NCBI RefSeq assembly: GCF_029227915.1
Contig: NC_079880.1
Location: 9,203,501 to 9,267,500, forward strand
Length of the DNA stretch: 64,000 nt
Direction: 5' to 3'
Source of the DNA: Hydractinia symbiolongicarpus
Lineage: Eukaryota; Cnidaria; Hydrozoa; Anthoathecata; Hydractiniidae
Position 1 is the stretch's first letter; every line of letters begins with the position of its first letter. The notes beneath the pieces were generated by a model. That model ran no database searches. It was not told the origin of the DNA and saw only the letters and a list, made by a program, of their open reading frames with translations. The translations under genes and the position numbers were made by a program. Positions 24,833 to 36,945 of this stretch are shown here, piece after piece.

Positions 24833-26877
24833 ATTGAATCTCTGGCTTAAAATCGGCTGTAATTAAAACTAATGAACCGCGAATAATTACACGTTTAGAT
24901 TAGCGTCGTCGTCCTTTCTTAAAAATTATATTAAGAATGACTGTTCTTTCAAACATTCTTTATCATTATACGATGAGACTGCATAAACGAGATGATGACG
25001 TTTGGTTCGTTGCCATTGTTATCCGTTGTTGGGCAAAACCTTTCGCTGGCATGAAAATTAGAAGAACAGGTGTATATTCAAACATACTTATGAGGGTTTT
25101 CGTTTCCCAAAGTCACGTCTGTGATTTTAGTAGTTCGTTTTCTTGCATCTAATAATATAACGAGAATCGGGGAAAAAATTAGTAATTATTCAGCAAAGTC
25201 ACTTCAATCTTAAAATTTTAAGCAAAAAATCGAATCACTTAAGTCAGTGGCCACACTATATATGTATATGTATATTATGTTAAGTGTTTTGAGAAACCAT
25301 TTTATTCGTTCTTGTCTTATGTTTTATTCTTCATTTAAAGTCAAGCTATCTTATCAAAATTACGTTATTTTCTATCACTTGCTCAAATTTCTTTGTGGTC
25401 GGCTGGTAAGGGTTATATGTTCAATTATGATGCATAGATTGAATATGATGCCAATCTATTGCATATCGTTTGAACACATAGCCAAAAGTGTTGTAATGGA
25501 ACTCCCCAGGCATAACAATACTAATGCGCATAATGTGACGGAAGAATTTAAAAAGCATGGCTGGCTAAATGTTGAGTTATCCTTGTTAGCGCAAGTTAAC
25601 TGCGAAGGTGCAAATACTGTCAGTGCCGTAACCGCCGGGGAGCCAAGGGGCACAGCTGGTATAAAGAACAAAATACGTGGTATGAATTCATTATCGGCAA
25701 AAATACGTTATTTCGTTGCATTCTCTGTTATTTTTGTATCTCATATTTTCACAATTTGGAATATTCATAGGGGATTTCCCACTTAAATATGTGGAGTTTT
25801 TATTCGCCCAGAAATTTCAGCAGGTTTGTTGTTTCGTTCTTATGTAAAGTCAATTTTTGTTGCATAAAATTGGGAATATATTTTCCAATAATATCGTTGC
25901 TGTCTTAAGAGCAACATTTTCTTTATGGAACGAGATTTAAAAATGTTAAGACGCGATTTTAGCCGATTTTTTATTTTTTGTTTTTTTATTTTTTTGCAAC
26001 TTTACGATATTGCTGAATAGGAACTATATTTGATTTTCACCCCCCTCGTTCCCAGGGATTTTTTGCTTTTTGGAAATGAGAGAAGACGGCAAAAATAAGA
26101 ACAAAACACCCTAAAAATTAGGGTACGATATTCATTGAAATAAAAATAATATGGAAATTGCAAACAAAATGCGATTGTGATTTTAAAATACGTGACTAAC
26201 AATATTGACGTCACGTGGTACTACTTTATTTTATTTTTCAAGTATTTGAAATAATGTTCTGTAAATTACACTGCTTATAAAATCATAATATATATGCGCC
26301 ATGTTGGTGCACATCATATTGTGCAAAAAAAGAGTCATGCAACCTCGTCCCCAGAGTCTTTTGGTCCCTGAGACGCTATTACGACCTAATTAACGAGGCA
26401 AATGGCCTTGCGAACGAGGTTGGGAGCCACGTATTTAACTAAAAGCTGATAGCTGCAGATGGTCTCTGTTTTAAAGGTAAAATAGCCTGGGAACGATGTT
26501 GTAATGGCCAGTCTATTAACTATCGACTCTGCGTTATCTTTGTAAGCACCTGCACGTTACGTTGTGTATCTTATATACTAAACTTTCCACCCATGATAAT
26601 ATGCTTCGAAGTGTAAGAGTTTGAAACGCCTTACCTCATCTTATATTTGCTTTTCACAAGCATTTCTTGAGTCTTGACAGATTTTAAAATGTATGTAGGT
26701 TTTATATTTTATATTATTTTTATTTTAACCAGGCAGATGAACCAATAATAAACTAAATAATAAATAAGAATAATAATTAAAGGTTAAAAACACAATCTTT
26801 CCATATATAGATTTAATATTCTTCAACCAAAAAAAAAAACATATATGGATATATATAATATAATATCTACATCGGAC
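24833..26877. other. Sequence without a supported gene; small MITE-like piece
   Basis: An open frame of about 180 codons (25247-25786) has no recognisable domain, no signal peptide and AT-driven composition, so I do not call it. At about 26340-26425 the arms aacctcgt and acgaggtt face each other, and similar cctcgtccccag motifs recur near 28495 and 36018. This suggests a small dispersed inverted-repeat element. Confidence 0.35.
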
Positions 26878-27099
26878 CTAAATCGTGCTATGTTCCCTAC
26901 ACGTTGTTTCTTCTGCGTCGTATTCTGTTCTGCAGATGGTCTGCTTACAATCGTCATATTTCTGTTTGACAACATACATACAGTTCTCGTACTCCTGTTC
27001 GTTGATTCTGACCTCTCTTTTGTGGTGGTCAAATGGAGCTGGTCTGATGACTGCCAGCATGCTGAGTAGCATGAAACAAAACAAAATTGTTCCCTTCAT
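26878..27099 (-). CDS. Small secreted cysteine-rich peptide 1 (73 aa)
   Basis: The protein has a clear N-terminal signal peptide (residues 1 to about 20), a short basic pro-like segment, and a mature part of about 40 residues with four cysteines spaced C-x10-C-x4-C-x10-C. The first Cys is followed by Met and preceded by a Tyr-containing stretch, as in the two related genes at 30.1 and 35.8 kb. An intron acceptor (tttactttag) lies six bases before the ATG, so the coding part is one exon behind a non-coding 5' exon. I do not recognise the family. A secreted signalling, antimicrobial or venom-type role is possible, but nothing in the sequence decides between them. Confidence 0.65.
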   Translation of the reverse strand: MKGTILFCFMLLSMLAVIRPAPFDHHKREVRINEQEYENCMYVVKQKYDDCKQTICRTEYDAEETTCREHSTI

Positions 27100-27797
27100 T
27101 CTAGGCTAAAGTAAAGAGATAAAATAAATAGAAAAGAAAAAGTTTGTAAATAAGCATCCCTGCTCTAATAAGATCCCCCTCCTTCAAGAAAAGGGGACGC
27201 TCATTCAAATTAGCACAAGAAACAACGTATACATAAAAGACATTTACGAACAGGACAAAGATGTTCAATTCTTCTTCTCCAGACTCAACTGTCACTTACT
27301 CGCTAATTTTTTGTCTGGAAGGATTAAATTAATGTGTTTGCTTGTTAAGTTAGGCTGGTGTTTCAATAAAACCAACTTTAGGTGTAATTACATTCTCGTA
27401 TACAACTTTTAAACAAAGATCCTCATGTTGTATATCAACAAACCGTGTAAAGGGTGTAAAAGAATTCAAAATTTGGAACTTCCAGAGAGATTTATTATCA
27501 TGAAGAATTCTTTCTATAGTGAAACAAAAACCAAAACAATACAAAGAAGCTAGCCACGAGAGAGAGGGTGTGTTCCTAAGTATTTTCACAAAAAACAACG
27601 ATTTGGTGCGGGTTAATGTTCGTGCAAACTTCTCCATTTATGTAACAGCATTAATTTTCGCGTTTCTTTTAGATTTTAGTACGAATGGGAAAAAATTACG
27701 AAACGCGTAGATTTTTAAACAAATTTAGATATAAATTTGCAACCAATAATGGAAAATAAAATTTGTTGTGAACCAACACAGAATATTTAAAGCTTAC

Positions 27798-27886
27798 CTC
27801 TGTAATATCACCTTCCTTCACTCCCAAAAATAGAAAACTGTTCAATTCAATCTGTAATCTTTTGGAAAGGTACTGATATATATAGA
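27798..27886 (-). promoter_or_regulatory. Putative TATA box and non-coding first exon of peptide 1
   Basis: On the minus strand a tatatata box (27877-27884) lies about 30 bp before a likely transcription start near 27850. A non-coding exon would then end at 27798, where cagag is followed by gtaagc, a good donor. Splicing to the acceptor just before the ATG at 27099 removes about 690 bp. This is inferred from signals only. Confidence 0.4.
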
Positions 27887-29617
27887 AAGATTGTCAAAGT
27901 TACTATGCGACCTTGAAAAGAGTACAAAAATTCAACAATTTCTTCGAGTTGTGATTTAAAAGAGGTGTTAAAGATCTCAAATAGATTTAAAATTTTCAAA
28001 CGGTGGTAATGCAAAAAATATAATTTAGTTCTAAGGTCGTCCCTAGATTAATCTTCCAAAATTAAGGTTCCTAGCAATGCAAAAAAAACCCTTGAACGTT
28101 GAAGTGGTTAGCACCTACCACTAAATGCTGCTCCCAAAAGTGAGTGCTTAACCCTAACTCATTGGCATAATGAAATGTGGGAAAGAAAGGGGGCTGACTC
28201 ATTATTTCGTACTTGCTTTATTTTAATTCCATACGCGTTGAAAACAAACTTTTCTCACTTTTAAACTCCTCGCACTTATTACAATAAAGGATAAACAATA
28301 ACGTCAGCCTCCTATTCATGTTTTTATTTAGAGTAGCTACTTTTATACTTGTCCTAAATTTTTAAGCAATGAAAGTCGTATGCTCTAATACGGGTAGTTT
28401 TTTCTTTTTTGCATAAAGAAAATGTCAGGAATGATAAGTCTTGACAAAAAAATTTTTCTTTCGCAGCTTCGCATCCTGTACATGGTAATTATCCTCGTCC
28501 CCCGAGGTTTGTTGCCTGATGTCAAAGTCGCTAGCACTTACTTGACCTTGAGGACGAGGTTCTGCGGCAACTATCAACTATCATGGCGTTGGTTTCTCAG
28601 CATTGGTCAGAATTCAAGAAAAGAAAAAACGGAGATTCTCAGTACGAAAATATTACCATATTATTATTAAAATTATTTACCCAGGATGGCCTCTTCAGTT
28701 CCTATTGGTACTGCTATCAACGAGGATCCTGCGAATGGGGTCCTATTGCATTTCAAGCTTTCATTTGAACTGCAAAGGTGTGTAAACACAGCTATCACTT
28801 AATTAGACAACCGTCTAAGATAGCAATCTGATTCTCGTGTAAAAAGTAGAAAGGATAAATTCGCACTTTAGTGTCTCTGGCATGACACATCCAGGGTTTC
28901 ATCCCTTCTGTACTGAAAGAAATCACTTCTATCATTCTTGCAGGAAAAAACGCAACTCATACTTTAATGAAATCTTTTTGCCTAATGCAGTTTTAATTAT
29001 AAGTGCATTAGTCCAGTCTCAGTGTTACTTTGTTACTTTGTTTGTTGTTTTGTTTGTTGTTACTTTGTTTGTGATTCCAGGTTTTGTTGCTAAATATACT
29101 TAATGCGTCAGGGTAAGGAGCTTGTCAAAATAACATACGATGGAAAAAAGAGTTCAAACTTTGAGTATACTTCTAAACAGTCCTTTTAAAACACACAGAA
29201 AAGCTGAGTAGAGCGGTTCTATTATACTTACCGTGCCTGGTAAACAAAAAGTTAACAGATTCATAATTTCATTCGCTCTTAAGGCTTCTCTTCCACTTAG
29301 ATATGGTCGGTGGAAAGTAGTTTTGGATCGAAGTTGATAAAATTGGGAATTTTTTTCTGTATTGCTTGATCTACGCAACCACGTTTCAGCGTTTTTTCTG
29401 TTGGTCAAGCAACATTCAAATTTGTTTCTCGTCCCCTCTTGCGTTGGGCTTTCTACAAGTTCGTAAATAAAGTCCCAGTTTTTAGGAGATGGAAGTCATT
29501 TCTTAAGAGGTCGAAAGGCATTTAAGGGCTTAGCAGTGAATCAATAAAGTTATTAACCTTATGATGGTATGATTATCGGTAAATATAAGAGTTTCGTGTT
29601 TAGCATCTTATATCTCG
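27887..29617. other. Spacer without a supported gene
   Basis: No coding exon is supported. At 28494-28562 facing cctcgtcc and ggacgagg motifs resemble those at 26.3 kb, again suggesting a small inverted-repeat element. The rest is AT-rich. Confidence 0.3.
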
Positions 29618-29880
29618 CGGAGATGGTGTGGTAGCGCATTCGGCTTGTAATTATAAAGTTTCAGGTTCGAGTCCTCACTTAAACGCACTTTAAATGTAGT
29701 GTTGTCAGCTCATTCGTGCTATATACTGACCGCTAACTGGCTTGTATGCCGCAAGCAAGTCGAAGTAATGCTGTACGTTTCTCCAGCAGAAATGTAACAT
29801 AGTTACCGTCGGTCAGCAGGAATAGATAACCGTTAGGATGAATACCCAAGGACGTAAAAACTCACTTATCTACTTCCATC
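29618..29880 (+). repeat. tRNA-derived SINE (family 3), longer copy
   Basis: The head has an A-box-like tggtgtggtagcgcattcgg and the B box ggttcgagtcc, followed by a body that matches the intronic fragment at about 13400-13590. The shared body includes atgtaacatagtta and ccgttaggatg. This places the intronic copy in the same SINE family. The two copies differ at many positions, so they are older than the family-1 SINEs. Confidence 0.65.
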
Positions 29881-30018
29881 TAACAGTTGAAAAAGAAGAA
29901 AAAAACATTTCAATTTTTATTTTTTGACATATTTAAACCGCCTCTATAATTCTACAATATAATTTTCTTTTCTTTATTAAATTCACCCGTTATATAAAGT
30001 TACGAAAATAAACAAAAT

Positions 30019-30246
30019 TTAACATCCAAGTTCAAGTTTTTCTCTTTTTGCATTACACAAGTCTAGCTCTCTTTTGAAATCTGTTTTGATGGCGTTTTCG
30101 CAACTCTTGATTTCTTTCCTCGCCTTTTCCATGCAGATTTGATAGGAGCGATCGTAGATGCGACTGCTATAGGAGGCGGGGATGGCATCAGTCGTAGTGA
30201 TCACCAATGCCATTAAAACGATGCCGAAAATGATCAGGGATTTCAT
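30019..30246 (-). CDS. Small secreted cysteine-rich peptide 2 (75 aa)
   Basis: A signal peptide (about residues 1-21, with a small-residue cleavage context) precedes a mature chain rich in Lys and Glu with four cysteines spaced C-x10-C-x14-C-x10-C. The first Cys is followed by Met. Charged helical spacing between cysteines suggests a helical hairpin held by two disulfides. An acceptor (ttattttacag) lies about 12 bases before the ATG. A possible upstream donor (cctc then gtaagt) is at 30592, giving a non-coding first exon as in its relatives. The family is not recognised. Gene structure and spacing tie it to the peptides at 26.9 and 35.8 kb. Confidence 0.7.
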   Translation of the reverse strand: MKSLIIFGIVLMALVITTTDAIPASYSSRIYDRSYQICMEKARKEIKSCENAIKTDFKRELDLCNAKREKLELGC

Positions 30247-30599
30247 CTTGAATATTTTCTGTAAAATAAAGCCATATTATTATAGTTTGAATGACGCACT
30301 TGATTTCACTCACGCTCGATCGACCTTGCTTAGGCTTTTTCTCCCCTGTTTTATTTTTTCCAAGGCTGGCAAACTAGACTCAAACATCTAATGATTCTAC
30401 AGGGATTATCATTTTATGTTTTTAATACTGGACCGTATTATTTTTAATTCAAAAAACTTTAAAAGTAAATTCTAAGAGTATTTTTGTTTTATTAGGAAAA
30501 CTGAAAAAGACTTTCAGTTCAAAAAACTACTTCCCAATTATACATACACATCTATCATAACAAAATTATGGCTGATTGTAAAAAAACTTACGAGGAAAA

Positions 30600-31450
30600 T
30601 TTTATATCAGTTGTTTCTTCCAGTTTATCAACAGTACAACCAAGTCATCCAATGAAGAACAAAAAAGATTTATGAGCAAAGAAAAAAAGTTTTAAAAACA
30701 AAAAAAGTAGTCGCAGCTTAGCAACGAATATAAAAGTGGCGAAACATTTTTGATGTGAAATCATACTTGCTCGTTCACTTCCTAGTTACTTAGTAACTAA
30801 AAAACAAGAAGTGTAACAGTCTTGAACACTTGCACAATTGGTAAGAGCTAGCCTTCATGCAAAAATAAAAGAAAAAAAACATTGGGATTATGTATTTATC
30901 CCTTGTATTCTAAATTGATAATTTCTATTTCACGTTTTTATACATTTCTGTTATTTCTGTACTTTTTAATATGTCAAAAAACTGGCAAGAGATTTATCTT
31001 AAAAACTTTGGGACCAAACCTTGAAAACAAGCCCCGAGGACAAGTTTAGTTGAGAATACTTGCAACATTGTAAAAAAACCTGGCTTTTTCAGTCTCGTTT
31101 ACCTTTTTTTTTCGTACAAAGTTTAAGGAAACTCATGCTTCGTGAAAAATTGTTTTTTTTCAACCTTAAATTATGCTTATCCTAAGCTAAACTCTGAGAA
31201 ATTTCAGCTTAGGTTTAATTTTGCTTTACTTCTATATCAGGCCTTATTTCACGTATAAGGCACGTATCAAAAAGTGAAATTGCTTGGAACGAAACTACAA
31301 CCCCTCTCAAATGTCGAAGCTGCTTGCAGTAGAAAAGATTGTACAACATTTAAACAATTTATCCTTATCTGGTTTAGCATTTTGTAGCTTCTTATAAATT
31401 ACAAAAGATTGACACTTCATGTTTTACTTTCCCCATACACAGAGGAAATT
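30600..31450. other. Spacer without a supported gene
   Basis: No coding exon is visible. A short palindrome (tagttacttagtaacta) occurs near 30785. The rest is AT-rich, and the promoter of the peptide gene at 30.1 kb probably lies at its start. Confidence 0.3.
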
Positions 31451-31639
31451 ATAATAATATAAAACACGTATATAATAAAAATATTTTATTCTTTACGAAG
31501 CTTTTCGTTACATGGTAACATCTTCAAATATATACAAAAATTAAAATTCTCCATTTATATACATCATTTAAAATACCATAATTATCGACATAAAAAAGCA
31601 TGCGAAAACTACCCTTAAGAGATAGAAAGACTAAAAACC

Positions 31640-32430
31640 AATAATGAACCTATAGCTAAAGTGATTTACGTTCCACCATACTTTTAATATCTTTGTGGTC
31701 GTTAAGGGATGGATTAGATAACTCAATAGAAAACGCTTCTAAAACCTCTCGTTTCTACTATCTGTAGGGGCTCTGTTTACAATTCTCCAATCAAATACAT
31801 GGACAGTGTTCAAAACCAAATGTTTTGATGGTTCTGATCTTTAATTATTACTGATGTCTTATTTCCAACGGAGTGAGGCGTTACGCTTCGTCTCCCCAAT
31901 ATAAGTCACATCACAAGAACATACACCTTTGTATATAACATTGCTTGAGTGCGTAACAAGATGGTGGTTTTGCAAAAATACACAACATCAACTGAAAAGT
32001 TGGAAAAAATCTGAAGATTTGTTACCACAGTTATAACTGCTTTTACATTTTTCATGCAAAATGGTAATTTGAACATCAAGATATAAATTGGTCTTCTTAA
32101 CTGACCTGAAAGTGTTAATTTGGATAACCTGCCTTAATATACTTTGATTTAATGTTCTCAACTTCAATGTCAAATTAATTCCAATTCTGAAAGATCTGTT
32201 CAGATCACCTTTAACAACTCTTTAAGATTGCAATTCTCGATGACCAATAAAACTTTTTGTTTCTTTACTAACGACACTAAACGACAAAGAATTATTTTCT
32301 AGTCGATTCATTTTCGCATTAGGAAAGTGTTTAGGTTTACTTTTAACAATTAATTTATTATTAGAGTGAAAATTATTCAGAGCATGAAACAATTCGTCAT
32401 GGACATCTTTTTTCCGTCTTGTATAAGTAT
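31640..32430 (-). pseudogene. Penelope-like element, RT end and GIY-YIG nuclease remnant
   Basis: On the minus strand the 5' edge reads DDTYTRRKKDVHDELFHAL, matching the YVDD box region of Penelope-like reverse transcriptases. Near 31885-31945 the translation has VIYKGVCSCDVTYIGETKR, the hallmark of the C-terminal GIY-YIG endonuclease in these elements, followed by a SEPSKHLVLN segment. Stops and frameshifts are frequent, and the N-terminal two thirds of the RT is absent. Homology ends at the 39-bp tandem duplication at 32425. This is a 5'-truncated, dead copy. Confidence 0.75.
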
Positions 32431-32502
32431 CGTCTATCGTCTAGAAGGGGCTCGTGACTCATTAAGTATCGTCTATCGTCTAGAAGGGGCTCATGACTCA
32501 TT
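32425..32502. repeat. 39-bp tandem duplication
   Basis: Two head-to-tail copies of 39 bp (32425-32463 and 32464-32502) differ at one position. The unit itself contains cgtctatcgtct. It marks the edge between the Penelope-like remnant and the following reverse transcriptase fossil, so it may be a scar of the rearrangement that joined them. Confidence 0.8.
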
Positions 32503-32999
32503 CATTCATAAAGCAACCAGTGAACACGACTGAGAGAGGACCACCCATCGAAACCTCATCTGTTTGCCTAAATGACTTGTCATCTGCAGTGAATACATTC
32601 TGTAGTCAATTTGTACAATATTTATCGGAAGATAGCTCTGGGGCTTATAGGTGTAAGTTTATGATTTCGGAACAAATATAATCTATGGTATCGGAAGCAG
32701 GAACACTTCAACATCGTAACTCACTTTAAACTATTTGAATTCATGTATCAACAAAAATCAGATTCTTTGAAACAAGAGAAGGCCAAAGAGAATATCGCAA
32801 AAAAATTACGGCGCAGCCTTGTTCAACGTTAACTACTGAATCAAATAATCCCGAGATAAGTAGAGAAGAGATGCTTTACTGGGACGAGAGGAAAGGATCA
32901 AAGTTTAATTGCGATATAAACTTTACGTATGAACAGATTGTAAATTGACGTCATAACCTGTTTTGACGCCAATTTACAAAGAAATCATGGTGATGTCAG

Positions 33000-35090
33000 C
33001 ACTCCTGATGCCGAAACCATCTCATACCTCCAAAACCAACGATCACGTCACAGCTCTTTCCCGAAGGTTTGAATTATGGGACAAACATCCGCGAATTGCT
33101 ACACATAAGGATTGTACCATCCAAAACCAGTTCAAATCTTTTACTAAGAATAGATCGAAAAAAAGAAATCAAAACAATTTGTGAAAAAAATGTCAAATAA
33201 AAACATCAATGATGCCATCAAGCTCTTAAATCGGAACATGCAAAATGGTGTACTCCCACTCAGCGATGAAACCATAAAGCTTCTGAGGCAGAAGCAGCCG
33301 TGCAAAAAAGATTCCTCAAAAGCCATTTTGCTGACAGACATACCAATCCAGATACATCTGATAAGATTCGAAAAGATGGACTCCCAAGTAATAAGGCATT
33401 CTGCGTTAAAAACTTAAAGCTGTATCCGCCCTCTGCTTTAGATGGTGATGGGTGGCGTTGATTCCTAACTGTTTATGTAAACTGCTAATGTACAGATTTA
33501 TGCTATGCGCTATCAAATCTAACAAGGACATTATGTATTGGTATACAGCAAGACAAAACCGTGGGCCACGTCCAATCGGTATTGGAGAGACACTACGTAA
33601 AACAATCGGAAAAACTGTCGCAAAGTTTTTGAAACAGGAAGTTGCAATGACTCAGTCGAGTCATTGCAAGTTTATGTAGGTCCTGATACGGCTGAAAAGC
33701 AGCGATCCATCTGCTGCGGCGCATTTTTGATTCTGAAGAAACCGAGGCGGTGATGCTGATTGATGTGTCTAACGCAAAGAGATATAATTGCCGGTCTTGT
33801 GTACGCAATTGCCATTATCCCACTGATCCTGCATATAACAAAGACACTCCAAGAGCAGTAAACCAGCACCAAAGCTGCAGGTTAAACTCGGATTATCGTC
33901 AAACCAAGTAACTTGAAAGAAGCAAAAGCAATATTTCAAGGAACCGGCATTAACATAACGTCGGAGGGCAAGAAACATCGTGGTGTGGCTATTGTGTTAA
34001 CTATATATTGCAAGAGCTACATGAACGACAAGACTGACGCTTGGAGCCTGGAATTATAGTTGCTGTCAGCTTTTGTTCCACAAGAAGCGTATAATTGTTT
34101 CACTTCAGGTTACAAGAGCCAGCTCAACTCCTGCATGTGGACCTTACATTGGAAACAAATTGCAGCGGTTGGATGAAGTTATATCAACCAAATCTATTTT
34201 TCTTTAACCAGTGACATTTACCACAATAAAGTAGAAAGGAAGCTCTTTTTTATTCCACCCAGCTATGGTGGTTTGGGCATCCCAATATTCAGTGAGGTAA
34301 CTGACCAAGAAATCTCAAAGTCGCCGCCATAAAGTCGAAATTGAAACACGACAAATTCGAGCGTCATCTCCAAGAAATGAATGTTATCAGAGATTCGTTA
34401 CCCGAAGAAAAAAAGCTTATTGACATCAGTCGTAAACGTGTAGCATCTCTTTGGTTAACGACACTGCCAATAAAAGAAAAAGGATTCCAAATGGAAAAAC
34501 AATCCTTTTGGGACCTATCAAGATTCGTTAAAAGTTTAGCCGTCTCGCCAACTCTCAATTTAATCTAGAACATTTACTGTCGTGCAAAACAGGTAGTTTT
34601 GTTGCACTTAGACACAACATAATATGATATCTGACGGCGAAACTTTTGTCCAAAGTGTGGAATGACGTGTGAGTCACCTCTAAACCCACTGACAGGTGAA
34701 GTCATGAACAAACCAGACAAAGCAAGGTTGGAAATTGCAGCTAGGGGGTTTGGAATTCTGGCAAGAAAGAATTTTCTGATATAAGAGTTTTCAACCCGAT
34801 CGCTGAAAGGTACAGAAATACCATAATTTGAAAAGCATGCGAGATCATTAAAAGAGAAAAGAAACGCCATCTTTACCAACCGATTTGAGACACAGAGTAC
34901 GGCTCTTTCACTCCAATTGTGTTCATCGCAATGGGAGGAATGGGAAGGCAAGCTATATTCTTTTACTAACGATTAAGCGAGTTACTAGCTGACAAGAGAA
35001 ACGAAAACTTATCTGTTACGACAACATGGGTAAGGTGATTTTTGCAATAATCAAATCTGTTATCCGTAGCAGCCTAATCATTTAGAGTGA
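33000..35090 (+). pseudogene. Decayed reverse transcriptase gene
   Basis: Fragments in all three plus frames line up in the order of one long RT protein. An N-terminal part contains AIKLLNRNMQNGVLPLSDE (33200-33265). Then comes the RT start GPRPIGIGETLRKTIGK (33565-33615), a segment ITSEGKKHRGVAI (33955-33990), and PPSYGGLGIP (34255-34285). A C-terminal block follows with FNPIAERYRNT (about 34795-34825) and FTPIVFIAMGGMGRQA (about 34900-34950). The family is common in invertebrate genomes. I cannot assign it to a named clade with certainty. The catalytic (Y/F)xDD region near 33750 is disrupted. Many stops and frameshifts make this an old fossil. Confidence 0.7.
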
Positions 35091-35702
35091 GGACCATTTC
35101 ACTTCTTCCCTCAGCAACAAATCTAGCAATAGCGAATTGCTATACTCCATTTGAGTCAATATTATTTGTTTTTTTTTCTTTTCTATCAACACATGTAAAT
35201 ATGGGGAGCACCGGAACAACCCTTGCGCTCAATTACAATTAAGTTATGGAAAGTATGATAATAAAAAAATGTTTCGCAGAAACCAATCGGAAAAAGAATT
35301 TTATGGGTTTTTTTACAGTATTTTAAGTGTACAATTTTAAGATGTTTTAAGATGTTTTAAAGTGTTTTAAGATGTTTTAGCATGTTTTTTCGCTTACAAT
35401 TGTTCAACAACCATATTGTCATTAAAGTTGATTTCACATTCCTGATTTTGAAGTTGAATAAAAAATCAGCTTGCAGAGAGTTAACCCTAACCATATGAAA
35501 GCATAAGGCGGTTATCGGCCAAAAAACCTTTGAAGGAATTACAAGCATTCCTATATTTCTAATGGCAGCTATAAAAGACGCGAAATGCAACCAGGGTTTG
35601 CTTTCTTATATTTACCGGAAAATAAACAAAACCGCCCTTTATTATCCATACTATGTATTTTCACAAATTTTATCTTCTAAAATGGTTTAAACATAATCTA
35701 AA
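35091..35702. other. Spacer with short direct repeats
   Basis: No gene is seen. Around 35325-35385 a unit close to ttttaagatg repeats about five times, giving a short degenerate minisatellite. The remainder is unremarkable. Confidence 0.35.
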
Positions 35703-35933
35703 TTATGCATCCAATAGCGTGACACACTCTTCCTCGGCGATGCTTTTTATGTACAAACATTTCCAATAGGATCTAGCGAAATTTTTTGTAATATTTTGAC
35801 AGCATTGGTAATATTTCGACACAACAGCTGTCATGCATTGGTAGTACTCCCCCGTGCGTGACGATGGTAACGTATTCATGCGTACGATGAGAAAGGATGA
35901 AATGATAACAAAGAGGAGGAGTTGCTTCATCAT
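35703..35933 (-). CDS. Small secreted cysteine-rich peptide 3 (76 aa)
   Basis: A hydrophobic leader (residues 3-18) is followed by a mature peptide with five cysteines. Four of them have exactly the spacing of peptide 2 (C-x10-C-x14-C-x10-C), the second is doubled (CC), and the first is again followed by Met. The start at 35933 (two ATGs in a row) is chosen because an intron acceptor (ttattatttag) lies just upstream. A longer frame from 35954 would read through that acceptor. Candidate upstream donors on the minus strand are near 36300 and 36487. The function is unknown. It is the third member of the local family, separated from the others by transposon debris. Confidence 0.68.
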   Translation of the reverse strand: MMKQLLLFVIISSFLIVRMNTLPSSRTGEYYQCMTAVVSKYYQCCQNITKNFARSYWKCLYIKSIAEEECVTLLDA

Positions 35934-35939
35934 TGTTCT

Positions 35940-36944
35940 AAATAATAAAAACATTTAGTTTTACTAACATTTTTCATCAATTCAGTTTTTATTTACTTTA
36001 ACTTACACCCGTGTTTTCAACCTCGTTCCCAGCAGCCGTTGTCCCTTACCGGGGTTGTTGTTGTGTATATAAGGAACTGACAAAGTAAATTTAACGGGCG
36101 GAGACTTGAACCTCGTGCGGCCGACGAAACATTTCTTTCAAAAAATAATAAAAGTATTCCTTATTAATAGGTAATGCCATCAAAGAACAAATTATACACT
36201 TACAGATAAAAGTCTTGACTACTTAAAGACTTAAGTTAACATTTCGCTTTTCAGCAACCCAAACGAAAAATGGAGTTACTTAAAAAAAACATTTCTTACC
36301 TCGTATGTGTAAAATAAGAGTATGGGGCTGTGAAAGAAAGTCTTTCAAATGTTGTTAGTTTCCCCACTATTACTTGTGTAAGACGTTTACAAGTTATTTA
36401 TGTTTTGTTATCACAAAACCATGTGATGTTACGACAATAAAAGATTTAAAGACAAAAAAAAAATTTTAGTCAAATGAAAATTAAACATGTTTTACCTCTG
36501 TGTATCCTCAAAGTTTATGAAGTTGATCCAATTTTCGTGTCCTGTAGTGAATAATTTTGGCTTTTAAAAGCAAGCTTTATACACTATTCAGTTGCCCATG
36601 AGAACAAAAAACACAGAAAGAATGTGCTTTCTTCACTTTCTTCATTATAAACAAGGTCGCATTCTGTTTTCGGTGATTTCTCTGTCGGCATGTTTCATAA
36701 TGAGACCTCACACTTGGAAGAGCTGCGTTCACTCTTTCATGGATGGACACGTGTACGAAATCGTAAAAACAAATTAAATTTAAAAATTTGTTTCTGACTA
36801 AAAATGAAATAAATAAAAGCAATCCTAATTTATTAAAACTACAATAAATATATGAATCTAAATTTAATATATTATTATTTTCATTAAATATTGACATTAA
36901 ATTTCTAAAAAAGTTTTATAGTAATTATAATTCTCTACTCTAAC
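35940..36944. other. Spacer between peptide 3 and FKBP11
   Basis: No coding exon is supported. It should contain the promoter and first exon of peptide 3 and the 3' UTR of FKBP11, which converge in opposite senses only in the sense of abutting ends. An acctcgttcccagcag motif near 36018 resembles the dispersed motif at 26.3 and 28.5 kb. Confidence 0.35.
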
Positions 36945-36945
36945 G

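Noticed and set aside
25247-25786. Open frame of 179 codons on the plus strand
   Set aside because: It has no domain, signal peptide or exon partners. Its length is plausible by chance in this composition, and the minus strand is also open over part of it.
26823-27109. Overlapping frames on the plus strand opposite peptide 1
   Set aside because: They lack signal peptides and splice context. The minus-strand frame has a leader, ordered cysteines and an acceptor before its ATG.
36577-36897. Minus-strand frame of 106 codons
   Set aside because: It is AT-driven with no motif, and it lies in the expected 3' flank of FKBP11.
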